Shown: one piece after another, positions 14,303 to 14,898 of the stretch | Layout: every line of letters starts with the position of its first letter | How positions within the stretch are numbered: the stretch's first letter is position 1 | Source of the DNA: Phycisphaerales bacterium UBA3158 | Lineage (GTDB): Bacteria > Planctomycetota > Phycisphaerae > Phycisphaerales > SM1A02 | Reading direction: 5' to 3' | Assembly: GCA_002364555.1 (NCBI GenBank) | Contig: DEYM01000102.1 | Location: 21,992 to 36,889 of the forward strand | DNA: 14,898 bases | Notes under the pieces: generated by a model | Database searches by the model: none | What the model was told of the DNA's origin: nothing | Seen by the model: the letters and a program-made list of their open reading frames with translations, nothing else | Made by a program: the position numbers and the translations under genes

Positions 14303-14884
14303 ATGAAACGTATCTTTCACAGCTTGTCGGGACTGGCTCTCGTTCTGGCGATGACGTCATGCCAGGGGCGTGTCAAGACCACTCAGGCGAACGGGCTTGA
14401 GCCTGTCGAGCCGGAGCCTCGTCAGGTCATTCCGGTGGAGACGGGCTCGTCTCAACTAGATCGAATCATGAATCAGCTTGCCGAATCCGCACGGACCTGT
14501 CGTGACATCCAACTGGTGGCGGCCGCCGGCTGGAACAAGGTCGACCAGGACATGTATCGGCGATACCACTCGGCCTTGATGCTGGAGAGATCGAGCTGTG
14601 GCGAACTGGCGGCCGTGATCGAGATAGATCCTTCCCTGGTGGACGAGGCGTGTCGTCTTTTCATCCAGCGGGTCGAGAAGCTCGATGGTGAGCAGGCCAG
14701 AACATTCGTCGCTCTGGATGATCCCGATCGACTTCTGATCAATGCATTCGGCTCCGAGCAAGCCATGCTTGACTACCTGAATGATCAGTCGATGCTGCGG
14801 GATTCGACCGATATCTACATCATGTGCATCAAGCTCGGCCTGACGGGTGTTCAAGTGCCACCAGTGGACCTGGAAGACGACTGA
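14303..14884 (+). CDS. Small lipoprotein of unknown function
   Basis: From ATG 14303 the product has 193 residues and opens with a classical lipoprotein signal. KR at 2-3 and a hydrophobic run SGLALVLAM (9-17) precede the lipobox-like MTSC, with C20 as the lipidated cysteine. A Pro/Glu-rich linker (about 30-48) follows, then a mostly helical domain (about 50-185) with four further cysteines (C66, C99, C117, C175) that could form disulfides in the periplasm. The C-terminus is acidic (DLEDD). I do not recognise the family. AAGGA lies 11 bases before the ATG. The longer in-frame ATG at 14216 starts inside the sulfotransferase gene, would bury the signal peptide, and is rejected. Confidence 0.75.
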   Translation: MKRIFHSLSGLALVLAMTSCQGRVKTTQANGLEPVEPEPRQVIPVETGSSQLDRIMNQLAESARTCRDIQLVAAAGWNKVDQDMYRRYHSALMLERSSCGELAAVIEIDPSLVDEACRLFIQRVEKLDGEQARTFVALDDPDRLLINAFGSEQAMLDYLNDQSMLRDSTDIYIMCIKLGLTGVQVPPVDLEDD

Positions 14885-14898
14885 ACCCGCTAACCCCG

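Overview
This 14.9 kb window carries about fourteen complete or near-complete protein genes, tightly packed, with moderately high GC and many GTG starts. No rRNA, tRNA, CRISPR array, insertion sequence or integrase is visible. The mix suggests a planctomycete-like Gram-negative bacterium, possibly of the Phycisphaerae: a SMUG1-type uracil-DNA glycosylase, several surface glycosyltransferases, an AmpG-like carrier, a sulfotransferase and lineage-restricted hypotheticals. That placement is inference from gene content and coding style; there is no marker gene to prove it.

Layout. At 5-529 (minus) lies a small DUF669-like putative ssDNA-binding protein with an SSB-style acidic tail. It diverges from a GT4 glycosyltransferase (572-1726) that overlaps an AmpG/PAT-type MFS carrier (1707-3053). 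An unrecognised soluble protein (3058-3774, minus) ends head to head with the carrier. A metabolite:H+ symporter (MHS-type MFS, 3870-5180) follows. Next is a likely operon of a PqiA/LetA-like membrane protein (5345-6433), a SMUG1-like uracil-DNA glycosylase (6430-7170, GTGA overlap) and a second GT4 glycosyltransferase (7194-8303). After that come an ArnT-like GT-C glycosyltransferase with its own possible promoter (8398-10068), the ribosome-associated ATPase YchF (10119-11207) and a two-part protein whose C-terminal half carries a Coq4 zinc motif (11226-12305). Two overlapping crcB genes for a fluoride channel lie on the minus strand (12374-13374). They are driven by the best-looking promoter in the window and diverge from a sulfotransferase (13459-14223). 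A small lipoprotein (14303-14884) closes the window.

How the genes fit together. One theme is the cell envelope: two cytosolic GT4 transferases and one membrane GT-C transferase build or decorate glycans, a sulfotransferase may sulfate them or another acceptor, AmpG-like and LetA-like membrane proteins would handle wall fragments or lipids, and a lipoprotein sits in the membrane. The rest is housekeeping or stress: base-excision repair, YchF and fluoride export.

I did not find a clear new defence or mobile system. The most unusual items are the Coq4-motif protein with an N-terminal helical domain in a probable menaquinone lineage, the SSB-like tail on a DUF669-type protein outside any visible phage context, the paired crcB genes with one His-rich insertion, and the unrecognised 238-residue protein.
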